64,000 nt of DNA from NCBI GenBank assembly GCA_021372945.1, contig JAJFTK010000019.1, positions 1 to 64,000 of the forward strand, given 5' to 3'. Each line of letters starts with the position of its first letter. Within the stretch, counting starts at the first letter, position 1. Below are positions 8,434-16,979 of this stretch, in pieces. The notes under the pieces are model-generated. The model did no database searches. It was not told where the DNA came from and saw only the letters and a list, made by a program, of their open reading frames with translations. The DNA is from Planctomycetaceae bacterium (GTDB taxonomy: Bacteria; Planctomycetota; Phycisphaerae; Sedimentisphaerales; Anaerohalosphaeraceae). The position numbers were made by a program, and so were the translations under genes.

Positions 8434-10143
8434 CTATTGCTCAGAGGTTTCGGGCTGATAAGTCAATTCAAAGCCGGTCAGTTTGAAAACGCAGGCATAA
8501 TCATCATATTCATAGGCTTGCGATGATTCGGGCCATGTCATTTGCAGTCGGCCGGAGCCATCTACCGTATAAGGGACGTTGGCGGCCTGGCTCAGCAAAT
8601 GAACTTTAGCTTCGGGCGACGCTTCGGTTACATGTACCGACTTCAGTAGGGTATTGCCGCTCGGGCGGCCCATCACGACCGCATAAAGAGTTTTGCCGTC
8701 CTTCGACATGGTGTAGCGAACATCTTCAGCAGTCAGCGGCTTACCCTTGCCTTCGTTGAAGCCCTGCGCCCGCAGCGGGGCCGCGTCCTTCATCGCCGGA
8801 CCCTCGCCGAAGACCTTCCACGGGCGGGTCGCAAAAATAGCCTCACCATTGGCCGCCATCCAAGCGCCAAGTTTTCGCAGGATGCTTTCTTCTTGATCAT
8901 CGAACGTGCCGTCACCGCGAAGCGGCACGCTCAGCAGGAGATTGCCATTTTTGCTGACAATATCGACCAGCATGTGCACAACTGTCTTGGCCGATTTATA
9001 GCCTTTACGTTCATAAATGCCGCGATCGTAGTGCCAACTGCCAAGACAGGTGCACGTCTGCCAGGGCTGCGGCTCGATCTGGTTGCTGGCGCCTTTCTCG
9101 ATATCCCAGATCATGCAGCGGCGCTGTTCGCGGCTGAGTATCTTATTACTCATGACCGCACGGAACTGGCCGTTGTTCCACAAGGGACTGCTGTTATAAA
9201 AATGCGCCGCGATCTTTAGGCCGGCGTCACTGACCGGGTACAAAGGCAGGATCGTATCATCGAAATAGATCAAGTCGGGCTTGTACTTGTTCAAAAGCTC
9301 GATCGTTCGGTTATAGAACTTTTCGCAATAGGCGGCATCGGGAATGCTGCATCCCTGCGACGCATCCCAGCCCCATAGCTTTCCGGTTTCATTAACCGTA
9401 CTGGGAATGTGATCTTGGGCATAAAGCTCTTGCGGGTCCAGGCCCTGCCACCATTGACAGATCCCCTCAGCCCTGGTCAGCTTGCCATCGTACGCAATCC
9501 CTGAATACTCTCCGCTTTTATCAGAGCCTTGCGCCGGCTCGTACCACATCCACGCATGAGAGGCGTGAACGCTGACGCCAAACGGCAAATCCTGCTTTCG
9601 AGCGGCCGCCGCCCAGCCGGCGATGATATTCTTGCGGGGACCAATTGCCACGGAGTTCCACGACTGGTACGTACTGTCCCAATTGTCCAAATTATCGTGA
9701 TGGTTGGCCAGCGCTACAAAGTACTGCGCCCCGACCTGCCTGTAAAAGGCAACGAGTTTGTCAGGGTCCCAGTTCTCGGCCTTCCATTCGTTGATCACAT
9801 CCTTGAAGCCAAACACCGACGGGTGGCCGTAATTGTCAAGGTGAGATTTGTACTGCCTGTGCCCCTGCATGTACATGTTGCGCGCGTACCAATCACCGCG
9901 CTCGGGCTGGCACTGCGGGCCCCAATGCGCCCAAATGCCGAACTTGGCGTCTCGATACCATTCCGGCGTTTGGTACTGGCCCAGCGACTGCCAGTTAGCG
10001 TCAAACCTTCCGGTCTGCATCGGCTCTGCTTTTTCACTTATCGTATTGGCAGACTTTGGCAGCACGGCCCAATCCGAACCGGTTGCCGAAACCGATTGTA
10101 CAAAACAGCAGCCCAGCAGCAGGATCAATATCATCTTAGCCAT
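8434..10143 (-). CDS. GH29 alpha-L-fucosidase, secreted
   Basis: The start is set at ATG 10143, which has GAAAGGGA upstream and gives the signal peptide MAKMILILLLGCCFVQSVSA. The longer frame to 10200 would add a basic, non-signal extension and reach into the gene upstream. The GH29 fold is shown by KFGIWAHWGPQ, VALANHHDNLDNWDS and DLIYFDD, the last carrying the likely nucleophile Asp. Family members release alpha-L-fucose (some accept L-galactose) from glycans such as xyloglucan, pectin or fucosylated polysaccharides. A C-terminal beta domain follows. The gene is 34 bases downstream of the aldo/keto reductase and probably in one operon with it. Confidence 0.88.
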   Translation of the reverse strand: MAKMILILLLGCCFVQSVSATGSDWAVLPKSANTISEKAEPMQTGRFDANWQSLGQYQTPEWYRDAKFGIWAHWGPQCQPERGDWYARNMYMQGHRQYKSHLDNYGHPSVFGFKDVINEWKAENWDPDKLVAFYRQVGAQYFVALANHHDNLDNWDSTYQSWNSVAIGPRKNIIAGWAAAARKQDLPFGVSVHASHAWMWYEPAQGSDKSGEYSGIAYDGKLTRAEGICQWWQGLDPQELYAQDHIPSTVNETGKLWGWDASQGCSIPDAAYCEKFYNRTIELLNKYKPDLIYFDDTILPLYPVSDAGLKIAAHFYNSSPLWNNGQFRAVMSNKILSREQRRCMIWDIEKGASNQIEPQPWQTCTCLGSWHYDRGIYERKGYKSAKTVVHMLVDIVSKNGNLLLSVPLRGDGTFDDQEESILRKLGAWMAANGEAIFATRPWKVFGEGPAMKDAAPLRAQGFNEGKGKPLTAEDVRYTMSKDGKTLYAVVMGRPSGNTLLKSVHVTEASPEAKVHLLSQAANVPYTVDGSGRLQMTWPESSQAYEYDDYACVFKLTGFELTYQPETSEQ

Positions 10144-10177
10144 TTTCAAATCCCTTTCACCGTATGTTCTGCGTGTC

Positions 10178-11197
10178 TTACGGCGGCGTAATCTCGCCAT
10201 TGATATCCCAGAGGTCTTCCCAGCTTTGATCCTGCTTCCAGAGAAAGACCTGTCCCTTCACGAGACGGCAATTCTTGTCGATGCCGGCAATCGCGCGCAT
10301 ATCCGCATCCGACAGACGAACCCCGATCGCCGCCCGAAGGTTATCTTGATAGTGATTGACCGAGAACGGGATGGGGATCTGCCCGCGCTGAATCGCCCAT
10401 TTGAGACAAACTGCCGCCGGCGTAATGCTCAATCTTTTGGCAATGTCCCGTATCATCGGGTCCGTAAGCGGATTGGTGTCCTGCGGCGTACGATCCCGTT
10501 CGGGCCGGCCCGGCGAACCAAGCGGACAATACCCGATGGGCTGAATGCCGTTATCAACGCAATATCTAAAAAGCTCTGGCTGCTGGAAATGCGGGTGCAG
10601 CTCCATTTCACTAAAGGCAGGCTTGATGCGGGCATCCTGCAAAAGCAGCTTTAGTTTCGGAATCGTCATGTTGGACGTGCCGATGTGCCTGGCCAGACCC
10701 TGCTCAACCAACTGCTCCATCTGACGCCAGGTTTTCATATAACTGGCGTGAATGTACGGTTTGGCATTCGGATTGCGCGAGGTCACATCGCATTGGGGCG
10801 CGTGATAGTTCGGAAAGGGCCAATGCACCAGGTAAAGATCTACCTGATCGAGCTGAAGGTCAGCAAGGGACCGTTTGCAGGACTCGCCCACACTGTCGTG
10901 CATGTCGTTCCAAACCTTCGATGTGATCCACAGCTGGTCCCTTTTGATCTTGCCGGTTTTAAGAACACGGCCCAGAACGCGGCCGATCTCTTTCTCATTG
11001 CCGTAAACCGAAGCGCAATCGATGTGACGCCACCCGAAGGCAAGAGCGCCTTCGACGGCTTGTGCCACCGAATCAGCCGAAACATGATCCGAGCCGAAGG
11101 TGCCAAGGCCGACCATGGGAATTTGACTGCCGTCGGCAAGCGCGGCAACAGGGATCTGCCGGGGATCTACACGGTCTTCAGGTATGTTAGAGGCCAT
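10178..11197 (-). CDS. Aldo/keto reductase
   Basis: ATG 11197 is preferred over the frame start at 11227 because AGGAG lies six bases before it. The protein shows the AKR tetrad: Asp and Tyr in DCASVYGNE, Lys in TSKVW and His in LVHWPFPN. A (beta/alpha)8 barrel using NADPH is expected. The gene is first in a minus-strand set with a fucosidase and a zinc dehydrogenase. AKRs in such loci reduce aldoses or small aldehydes such as lactaldehyde formed from L-fucose; that link is inference. A divergent AraC regulator starts 143 bases away. Confidence 0.85.
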   Translation of the reverse strand: MASNIPEDRVDPRQIPVAALADGSQIPMVGLGTFGSDHVSADSVAQAVEGALAFGWRHIDCASVYGNEKEIGRVLGRVLKTGKIKRDQLWITSKVWNDMHDSVGESCKRSLADLQLDQVDLYLVHWPFPNYHAPQCDVTSRNPNAKPYIHASYMKTWRQMEQLVEQGLARHIGTSNMTIPKLKLLLQDARIKPAFSEMELHPHFQQPELFRYCVDNGIQPIGYCPLGSPGRPERDRTPQDTNPLTDPMIRDIAKRLSITPAAVCLKWAIQRGQIPIPFSVNHYQDNLRAAIGVRLSDADMRAIAGIDKNCRLVKGQVFLWKQDQSWEDLWDINGEITPP

Positions 11198-11304
11198 TTT
11201 CAACTCCTGGTTCAAAATCACCGCCAAAACACAACGTTCTTCATTGGATGAGCCACTTTAACCCAACCGGCTGATTAACAGTATAGAGGGTTTAAATAAA
11301 ATTA

Positions 11305-11333
11305 TGGACTTTTTACAGACGGTGCCCTATAAT
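11305..11333 (+). promoter_or_regulatory. Sigma70-type promoter of the AraC-family gene
   Basis: TGGACT (11305-11310) and TATAAT (11328-11333) are separated by 17 bases. The -10 box ends only seven bases before the ATG at 11341, so transcription should start at or next to the start codon. That implies a leaderless mRNA. Confidence 0.6.
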
Positions 11334-11340
11334 CCACCGC

Positions 11341-12228
11341 ATGCTGAAGACCGTCCTGGACCTGCTGGAACTCAATATCCTAAGCGTTGAACGCTTTCGC
11401 GTGCATGCGGAATGGCGCTATCAAAATGTCTCCAGCCCCTACAGCAGGCTCTACTACATCGCGGACGGCTCCGGAAGAATCTATTTTCACAAGCAAAAAA
11501 AGGAGATCCGGCTTAGGCCCGGATACATGTACCTGGTCCCCTGCTTTACGCTTGTCGATCTCTATTGCCCGGCATCGTTTTTGCACTATTATATCCATTT
11601 TACAGCCTGCATGCAGAACGGTTTTGACTTGTTGACGCTTGTGAATTGCCGGTTTGAAGCGTCTGCGAAAAGGCATGGAATCGGCGAAGCACAATTCGAA
11701 CGCTTGTACCGGTTGAACCCCGGCAGAGAACTGATCGAACGGGACGCCAATAAGCCGATCTATAAATCAACGCTCGAACGGGCAATGATGCTTGATCGGG
11801 CAAAACCGATCGCCGATGCCGTCGAAAGCAACGGGCTCCTGCGCCTCCTGCTGGCTCCTTTCCTGGCAGCCGATTTGACACAGGCGGTTGCCCACACGAT
11901 CGAAGGAATGAACCGGTTCGAGCCGGTGATCAAGCACATTCAAGCCAACCTCACGCAGCAGTTTACGCTGGGAGCCCTTTCCGAAAAAGCCGGGCTGCAC
12001 CCGACCTATTTTTCCAATATATTCACGCAATTCATGGGCATCTCCCCGATGCGGTACATTCAAAAGATGCGTATTGAGAAGGCGCAGGTGATGCTGCTTT
12101 CGTCAAATGATACCCTGGAAAGCGTCGCCCGCCAGGTCGGCTTTGATGACGTTTTCTATTTCATGCGGATCTTCAAGAAAGAGGTCGGGATCTCGCCGGG
12201 ACGATACCGCCGTCTCAATCATATATGA
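11341..12228 (+). CDS. AraC-family transcriptional regulator
   Basis: Residues ~1-150 form a cupin-like sensing domain with an RLYYIADGSGRIYF turn and an RLRPGYMYLVP strand. Residues ~195-295 carry two helix-turn-helix motifs typical of AraC: FTLGALSEKAGLHPTYFS and ESVARQVGFDDVFYFMRIFK, ending in GISPGRYR. The protein is divergently placed from the aldo/keto reductase-fucosidase-dehydrogenase set and likely controls it in response to a released sugar. No Shine-Dalgarno sequence can be placed because the -10 box ends next to the ATG. No alternative Met occurs nearby that would keep the cupin domain intact. Confidence 0.85.
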   Translation: MLKTVLDLLELNILSVERFRVHAEWRYQNVSSPYSRLYYIADGSGRIYFHKQKKEIRLRPGYMYLVPCFTLVDLYCPASFLHYYIHFTACMQNGFDLLTLVNCRFEASAKRHGIGEAQFERLYRLNPGRELIERDANKPIYKSTLERAMMLDRAKPIADAVESNGLLRLLLAPFLAADLTQAVAHTIEGMNRFEPVIKHIQANLTQQFTLGALSEKAGLHPTYFSNIFTQFMGISPMRYIQKMRIEKAQVMLLSSNDTLESVARQVGFDDVFYFMRIFKKEVGISPGRYRRLNHI

Positions 12229-12311
12229 CATCTACATCATGGATGTTTCTTGGATACGGGCTAGTTGCATCCGATTTAAGGCAATGAGCAATTCTATTTG
12301 ATAGTAACGAT

Positions 12312-12860
12312 TCAGGTGTTGTGTTTTTTCACCCATGACACAAAGTGATTCATCCAATTCAACAGAAACTCTCGGCTGCCTTGCCCGATGCTGCCATCCG
12401 GGTCAAACATTCCCTCTCGGACCTGTAAAAATGCTTCCGGTTGTCCCATCGTAGGCATATCCAAATACGCCAGGGTATTTCGTAAATGCTGCTGCGCAAG
12501 TGCGGTGCCGATGGCCCCGATGCTTACACCGATTACGCCGGCAGGCTTGCCTGCAAAGGCACTCTGCCCGTAAGGCCTTGAGGCGTTATCAATAGCGTTC
12601 TTCAGAACGCCTGGGATCGAACGGTTGTATTCCGGCGTAACAAATATAACGCCCTGGGAGTCTTTGATTTCACTTTTGAGCCGCTTGACGGGCCCGGCTT
12701 GGTTATCATCGTCATCCTGATTGTATAAGGGGATATCATCGATCCGAAGCTGCTTGAATGAAAACTCCGCTGGGCCCAATTTGATCAGGCCATTGGCGAG
12801 CTGTCGATTGTATGAATCACGCCTGAGACTTCCGATCAATACGGCAATTTGATATTTCAT
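12312..12860 (-). CDS. NADPH-dependent FMN reductase (flavodoxin-like)
   Basis: ATG 12860 follows GGAGG at five bases, better than the longer frame to 12884. The FMN-binding loop GSLRRDSYNRQLA (residue ~11) and the TPEYNRSIPGVLKNAID motif place it with the YieF/ChrR and azoreductase-like NADPH:FMN reductases, usually 180-190 residues long. Such enzymes reduce quinones, chromate or azo compounds with two-electron transfer and protect against oxidative stress. It stands alone between convergent and unrelated genes. Confidence 0.85.
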   Translation of the reverse strand: MKYQIAVLIGSLRRDSYNRQLANGLIKLGPAEFSFKQLRIDDIPLYNQDDDDNQAGPVKRLKSEIKDSQGVIFVTPEYNRSIPGVLKNAIDNASRPYGQSAFAGKPAGVIGVSIGAIGTALAQQHLRNTLAYLDMPTMGQPEAFLQVREGMFDPDGSIGQGSREFLLNWMNHFVSWVKKHNT

Positions 12861-13002
12861 TGTGGCCTCCAAAATGTATTGCACATAATTCGTTTAATAT
12901 CATAGCCCATCAGGCGGACCGTGAAATCGAGATTATTGCCTACATTCTGTACGAATTTCCCTCAGGAATCCGACCTGAATGAAACCCAAACCTTTTATGC
13001 CG

Positions 13003-13039
13003 AAAAAAAAAGCCGTTTTGCGTTGTGGCCAAACGGCTT
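13003..13039 (-). terminator. Terminator of tRNA-Pro(GGG)
   Basis: AAGCCGTTT (13010-13018) pairs with AAACGGCTT (13031-13039). On the minus strand the hairpin is followed by eight T (complement of A 13003-13010), directly downstream of the tRNA. Confidence 0.8.
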
Positions 13040-13053
13040 GTTTTAGAGAAGAC

Positions 13054-13128
13054 TCGGGGCGACAGGACTTGAACCTGCGACCTCTTGACCCCCAGTCAAG
13101 CACGCTAGCCAAACTGCGCCACGCCCCG
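13054..13128 (-). tRNA. tRNA-Pro (anticodon GGG)
   Basis: On the minus strand the acceptor arms CGGGGCG and CGCCCCG pair fully. The anticodon stem CTTGA/TCAAG encloses the loop CTGGGGG, giving anticodon GGG. A TTCAAGT T-loop is present. The 3' CCA is not encoded; the discriminator is A at the complement of 13054. The C1-G72 start is typical for bacterial tRNA-Pro. Confidence 0.95.
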
Positions 13129-13137
13129 GAAAGCCTG

Positions 13138-13165
13138 ATTATAGCAGGCTTAAACAAAAAAACAA
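13138..13165 (-). promoter_or_regulatory. Promoter of tRNA-Pro(GGG)
   Basis: Read on the minus strand: TTGTTT (13165-13160), 16 bases, TATAAT (13143-13138). The -10 box ends nine bases before the mature 5' end of the tRNA, so the 5' leader is very short. Confidence 0.65.
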
Positions 13166-13313
13166 TGCCTTTTCTAGTACCATTGGCGTCTTTTATTCGC
13201 GATGCCGAAGATGAGAAAATTACCCAATCCCCTCTGACGGGGCCGGTAAATCGTAGAAATCGCAGCGTTTTTTGACCAAAAAGCAGTGCAAGAGGCTCCA
13301 AGTGCCGCCTAAA

Positions 13314-15152
13314 ATGGACAATCTCGATTATGGTGTCATCGGCAATGGGAAAACGGCCGCCCTGGTCAGCAAATACTGCAGCATTGACTGGTGCTGTCTG
13401 CTGGAATTTGACTCCGCATCCGTATTTGCCCGCATTCTGGACCAGGATCGCGGCGGCTTTTTCGCCATCGAGGGAGTCGGCGACTACAAACTGTCGCAAT
13501 CGTATGTGGACCGAACCAACATCCTGCGAACCGTTTTTGTATGCGAGCCGGACGCTTTTGAAGTTTTGGATTTTATGCCGCGTTACCATATCGAGAGGCA
13601 GTTCTATCATTGTCCGCCTGACATCATCCGTTTCATCAGGCGGATTTCAGACAAGCCCTCGATCCGGGCCATTTATCAGCCGCGCCCTGCCTACGCCAGG
13701 GTCCCTGTTGAGAATCTTATCATGCCCGAATTTCTCAAGACGATGACCACACGGTATAACTACGAATCCGTCTATCTCTATTCGAATCTTTCTCTAAGAG
13801 ACATTGCCGCGGCCAAGCCCATAGAGCTGCCGGAAGAGGCCTACTTGCTCGTGAGTTATAATCAGAAACTGGCCGATCTATCGGTTCCATGGGCGGAGCT
13901 GGAGCTTGAACGCACCAAGGTTTACTGGATGGATTGGACCGCGAAAACCACGCTGGTCACAAAATACCCCCGGCAGGTCCAACGGAGCGCACTGGTTCTG
14001 AAATTGCTGGCTCATCAAAAAACAGGCGCGATCCTTGCGGCGGTGACAACCAGCTTGCCCGAGACGATTGGAGAGCAGCGAAACTGGGATTATCGTTATT
14101 GCTGGGTCCGGGATGCCTCAATGACGATCCACATCCTGACCAGGCTTGGACATACCAATGTCGCAAGGCGATTTCTCCAGTTCATTCTTGATATGGTCCC
14201 CTACAAAGACGAATCCATTCAAATCATGTATGGCATTAATCCAAGGCGAAAGCTCACGGAACGGACTTTGCCGTGGCTGAGCGGATACGAAGATTCCAAG
14301 CCGGTGCGGGTGGGCAATGCGGCGGCGATCCAGAAACAGAACGACATCTTCGGCGTGTTGATGGATGTTATGTATGAAAGCCTGACGTTGTTCAGCAGTT
14401 CCATTGACCACAAGGAGGAACTCTGGACCGTCGTACGCACGCTGACGCGGCACGTCAACAAGAACTGGAAAAAGCTCGATGCGGGTATTTGGGAATTCCG
14501 GTTCGGCGTAAAACATTTCACGTTCTCAAAGATCCTTTGCTGGGTGGCTATGGATCGTGCCGCGCGGATTGCCATGTTTTTCAAAAAAGTACCCGATGCC
14601 ATGAGTTATCTCAAGCTGCGGGACAAGATCAAAGAAGAGATCCTTTGCAAGGGATGCGATCCCAGGACGGGTGCCTTAACGCAGATTTACGGCGGTTCGT
14701 CCATGGACGCGGCCAATTTACTTGCCGAGACCTTCGGATTTCTCAAGGCAGATGATCCTGTTTACATCCGGACCGTCGAAGAGACGTATAAGCAGCTCTG
14801 TGTTGACGGGTTAATGTATCGCTATGTCGAGGCGGACTATTTTGGTAAACCGAAGTCGTCATTTACGGTATGCACTTTCTGGATGATCAGCAGCCTCTAT
14901 AAAACAGGCAAAACGGAGTTGGCACGCGAAATGTTCCATAATCTTCTTAAATACAGTAATCACGTAGGCTTATACAGCGAGGACCTGGATTTCCAAACCC
15001 ACCGTTTACTGGGCAATTTTCCCCAAGGCTATAGCCACATCGCCCTGATTGATGCGGCGATGGTTCTTTCAGATCTTCCCGCCCGGCGACACGATTCAGA
15101 GGATGTTTTTGCATCCTTAAGCACGGAGCAGACTGCCGCGGGCCGGAGCTAA
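13314..15152 (+). CDS. GH15 glucoamylase/trehalase-like glycoside hydrolase
   Basis: The protein has no signal peptide and should act in the cytoplasm. An N-terminal beta-sandwich (~1-220, starting with DYGVIGNGKTAALVS) is followed by an (alpha/alpha)6 barrel. It contains the GH15 signature RNWDYRYCWVRDAS and a late acid/base region near SEDLDFQTHRLLGNFPQ. Bacterial relatives hydrolyse short alpha-1,4-glucans, glucosyl side groups or trehalose. The ATG at 13314 fits the conserved N-terminus; the open frame to 13272 begins with TTG and adds a basic stretch. The promoter of rpmA lies right after it, so it ends its own unit. Confidence 0.85.
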   Translation: MDNLDYGVIGNGKTAALVSKYCSIDWCCLLEFDSASVFARILDQDRGGFFAIEGVGDYKLSQSYVDRTNILRTVFVCEPDAFEVLDFMPRYHIERQFYHCPPDIIRFIRRISDKPSIRAIYQPRPAYARVPVENLIMPEFLKTMTTRYNYESVYLYSNLSLRDIAAAKPIELPEEAYLLVSYNQKLADLSVPWAELELERTKVYWMDWTAKTTLVTKYPRQVQRSALVLKLLAHQKTGAILAAVTTSLPETIGEQRNWDYRYCWVRDASMTIHILTRLGHTNVARRFLQFILDMVPYKDESIQIMYGINPRRKLTERTLPWLSGYEDSKPVRVGNAAAIQKQNDIFGVLMDVMYESLTLFSSSIDHKEELWTVVRTLTRHVNKNWKKLDAGIWEFRFGVKHFTFSKILCWVAMDRAARIAMFFKKVPDAMSYLKLRDKIKEEILCKGCDPRTGALTQIYGGSSMDAANLLAETFGFLKADDPVYIRTVEETYKQLCVDGLMYRYVEADYFGKPKSSFTVCTFWMISSLYKTGKTELAREMFHNLLKYSNHVGLYSEDLDFQTHRLLGNFPQGYSHIALIDAAMVLSDLPARRHDSEDVFASLSTEQTAAGRS

Positions 15153-15174
15153 CGCATTTTTGTTCTTTTTTTAC

Positions 15175-15203
15175 TGGACAACGTGTAAAGCACTCGGTAT
15201 ATT
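15175..15203 (+). promoter_or_regulatory. Promoter of rpmA
   Basis: TGGACA (15175-15180), a 17-base spacer and TATATT (15198-15203) lie 63 bases before the rpmA ATG. Confidence 0.55.
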
Positions 15204-15266
15204 AGTCGTTTCTTTAATGTGACAAAGTTATTATTTACAGCTTCAACTTAAAAGTGTGGGATTAAT

Positions 15267-15506
15267 ATGGCACATAAAAAAGGTCAAGGCTCGACCCGAA
15301 ACGGCAGAGACAGCAATCCGCAGTACCGCGGCGTGAAGCTTTATGGCGGTCAGTTCGCTAAAGCGGGGTCGATCATCGTCCGCCAGGTTGGAACCAAGTT
15401 CCACCCCGGCTTCAATGTAGGAATTGGCAAAGATCATACGCTCTATGCCACGGCAGATGGAACAGTACAATATAGAGGTAAAAAAGTACATATTGTGTTG
15501 GATTAG
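15267..15506 (+). CDS. rpmA: 50S ribosomal protein bL27
   Basis: The protein begins [16 protein letters not shown] and contains the bL27 core [26 protein letters not shown] and GKDHTLYA. bL27 sits at the peptidyl-transferase centre, its flexible N-terminus reaching toward the tRNA ends. At 79 residues it is near the usual 80-90. No propeptide is present. The usual partner rplU (bL21) is not adjacent; a promoter of its own and a following terminator make this a single-gene unit. Confidence 0.97.
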   Translation: MAHKKGQGSTRNGRDSNPQYRGVKLYGGQFAKAGSIIVRQVGTKFHPGFNVGIGKDHTLYATADGTVQYRGKKVHIVLD

Positions 15507-15540
15507 CTGAATCCTTCCTCCTACCCAAATTGACATGCCG

Positions 15541-15575
15541 ACGGCCTTGTTTTTTCAGCAAGGTCGTTTTTTTTA
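15541..15575 (+). terminator. Terminator of rpmA
   Basis: ACGGCCTTG (15541-15549) pairs with CAAGGTCGT (15559-15567), with one G-T pair, and runs into eight T. Confidence 0.85.
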
Positions 15576-15714
15576 GTTCCCGGCGGATGAAACAAATCGC
15601 CCCCTTTGTGCGTCTAACTGGTGTGCCGCCAATGCCGCGGAATAACGAAAGTACAATTTTTGTAACAAAAACAAATTTGCGAGTAAAAAATAGGATGTAA
15701 AGGCATATTATTAT

Positions 15715-15800
15715 AGAGAGAAGTTTTTTTCAGCACATAGAGAGACACAGGGCATAGAGAAAGATTAAGAGAGAAAAGAGAATTCCGAAGAGACGCAAAG
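15715..15800. repeat. Purine-rich degenerate repeat tract (interspersed-repeat-like)
   Basis: The stretch is built of short purine-rich units such as CACATAGAGAGACACAGGGCATAGAGAAAG, here given in part, ending GAAGAGACGCAAAGG. It resembles the 'cacagag' type of interspersed repeat found in many environmental bacteria, often frayed as here. It lies between rpmA's terminator and the zinc-ribbon gene and may provide that gene's AAAGGA ribosome binding site. The segment 15576-15714 shows no gene. Confidence 0.35.
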
Positions 15801-15810
15801 GATTCATTGT

Positions 15811-16050
15811 ATGATCAAGTTTAGTTGTACACAATGTGGCCATAGCTACCGGGTGTCCGATGAATACGCGGGCAAAAAGGTGAAATGCAAGGGGTGCGGA
15901 ACCGCCAATACGATCCCCCATGCGCAGCCTGCCGAAAAACCGGTTATCGGCAGCGGTGACAGCATTGCTGCTTACAATAACCTGCTTCAAGAACTTCTAA
16001 AGTATGAGCAGCAAGCCCCGCCGATCGAAGCGCAAACTACAAAAGACTAA
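15811..16050 (+). CDS. Small MJ0042-type zinc-ribbon protein
   Basis: The 79-residue protein opens with a zinc ribbon: CTQCGHSYRVSDEYAGKKVKC then KGCG, i.e. two CxxC pairs about 16 residues apart. The tail (residues ~45-79) is polar and probably helical (NNLLQELLKYEQQ). Such N-terminal ribbons are common on planctomycete and proteobacterial proteins of varied role; here there is no second domain. The function is unknown. A terminator follows directly after the stop. Confidence 0.75.
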   Translation: MIKFSCTQCGHSYRVSDEYAGKKVKCKGCGTANTIPHAQPAEKPVIGSGDSIAAYNNLLQELLKYEQQAPPIEAQTTKD

Positions 16051-16068
16051 AAACTGCTGAAAAGCATG

Positions 16069-16098
16069 GGCCCTTTCGATTTAAGGGCCTGTTTTTTT
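16069..16098 (+). terminator. Terminator between the zinc-ribbon gene and rsmE
   Basis: GGCCCTT (16069-16075) pairs with AAGGGCC (16083-16089), followed by seven T. Its position also argues that rsmE starts downstream at GTG 16147, not at the upstream ATG within the hairpin. Confidence 0.8.
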
Positions 16099-16146
16099 AT
16101 AGGACTTTCTCGTGCAACCGTATTCTCTTCCAACAGGGTCTTTTTA

Positions 16147-16860
16147 GTGCGCCGATTTCGTTTTTATTGTGAGAAGATCGAGCCCCAGTGCGTGCTGAAT
16201 GAAGAGGAATCCCATCATCTTAGCCGCGTCCTGAGGATAGACACGGGCAGCCAGGTCGAGGTTATCGATGGAAAAGGAGGGTTGGGAACAGGCAAAGTCG
16301 GTAAGATCGAACGTCGGCAAGTCACCATTGAAATCGATGACATCAAGCGTCTGGCCCCTGCCGAATCGGGGCGTTTAATCCTGGCTATCAGTTACGCCAG
16401 GGGGCAGCGATTTGACTGGTGCGTCGAAAAATGCACCGAATTGGGGGCTTGCCATATTGCGGCGATCCAATTTGAACGCACGGTGAAACTGGCGTGCGGT
16501 CACGCAATCGAACGTTTGGAGAAAATCAGTTTGTCCGCGTCAAAGCAATGCGGAAGATTATTTTTACCGCATATCACCGGGCCGGACCGCCTGGAACCTG
16601 GATTAAAACGCCTGATCGAACAGTATCCCAATTCGGTCCGCTTGTGCGGCGATGCTTCCGGAAAACCGGTTGCTTTACATAAATGGTCAAAGAATCAGGA
16701 CGTGCTTTTCCTGGTCGGACCCGAGGGAGGATTTAGCCCCGAAGAGACTCAATTCTTAACGCATCTGGACTTTCAATTCGCTTGCATAAACTCCAACATT
16801 CTGCGTGTAGAAACGGCGGCTGTCGCTTTCGCGGCTTTTTTTAATGCCTGTTCGCTTTAG
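16147..16860 (+). CDS. rsmE: 16S rRNA (uracil-1498-N3)-methyltransferase RsmE
   Basis: RsmE methylates U1498 of 16S rRNA with S-adenosylmethionine. The start is taken as GTG 16147, giving the usual VRRFRFYCEKIEP opening; the ATG at 16066 lies in a terminator and would add an unrelated leader. An N-terminal PUA-like part (HHLSRVLRIDTG) is followed by a SPOUT methyltransferase domain. That domain shows the trefoil-knot motifs ISYARGQRFDWCVEKCTELG and LVGPEGGFSPEE, and a final ILRVETAAVA. The length of 238 residues is normal. Confidence 0.93.
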   Translation: MRRFRFYCEKIEPQCVLNEEESHHLSRVLRIDTGSQVEVIDGKGGLGTGKVGKIERRQVTIEIDDIKRLAPAESGRLILAISYARGQRFDWCVEKCTELGACHIAAIQFERTVKLACGHAIERLEKISLSASKQCGRLFLPHITGPDRLEPGLKRLIEQYPNSVRLCGDASGKPVALHKWSKNQDVLFLVGPEGGFSPEETQFLTHLDFQFACINSNILRVETAAVAFAAFFNACSL

Positions 16861-16979
16861 CTCTAGATCCCGGTCATTTTGCGGCTCACTTTTTTTGGCT
16901 TTTCCCCTTTTTTGCCCGCTCCAAAAGCTTATTCCTGCGTAATAAAATTAACACCCATAAACTTTCAGGAGAGGCTTAC

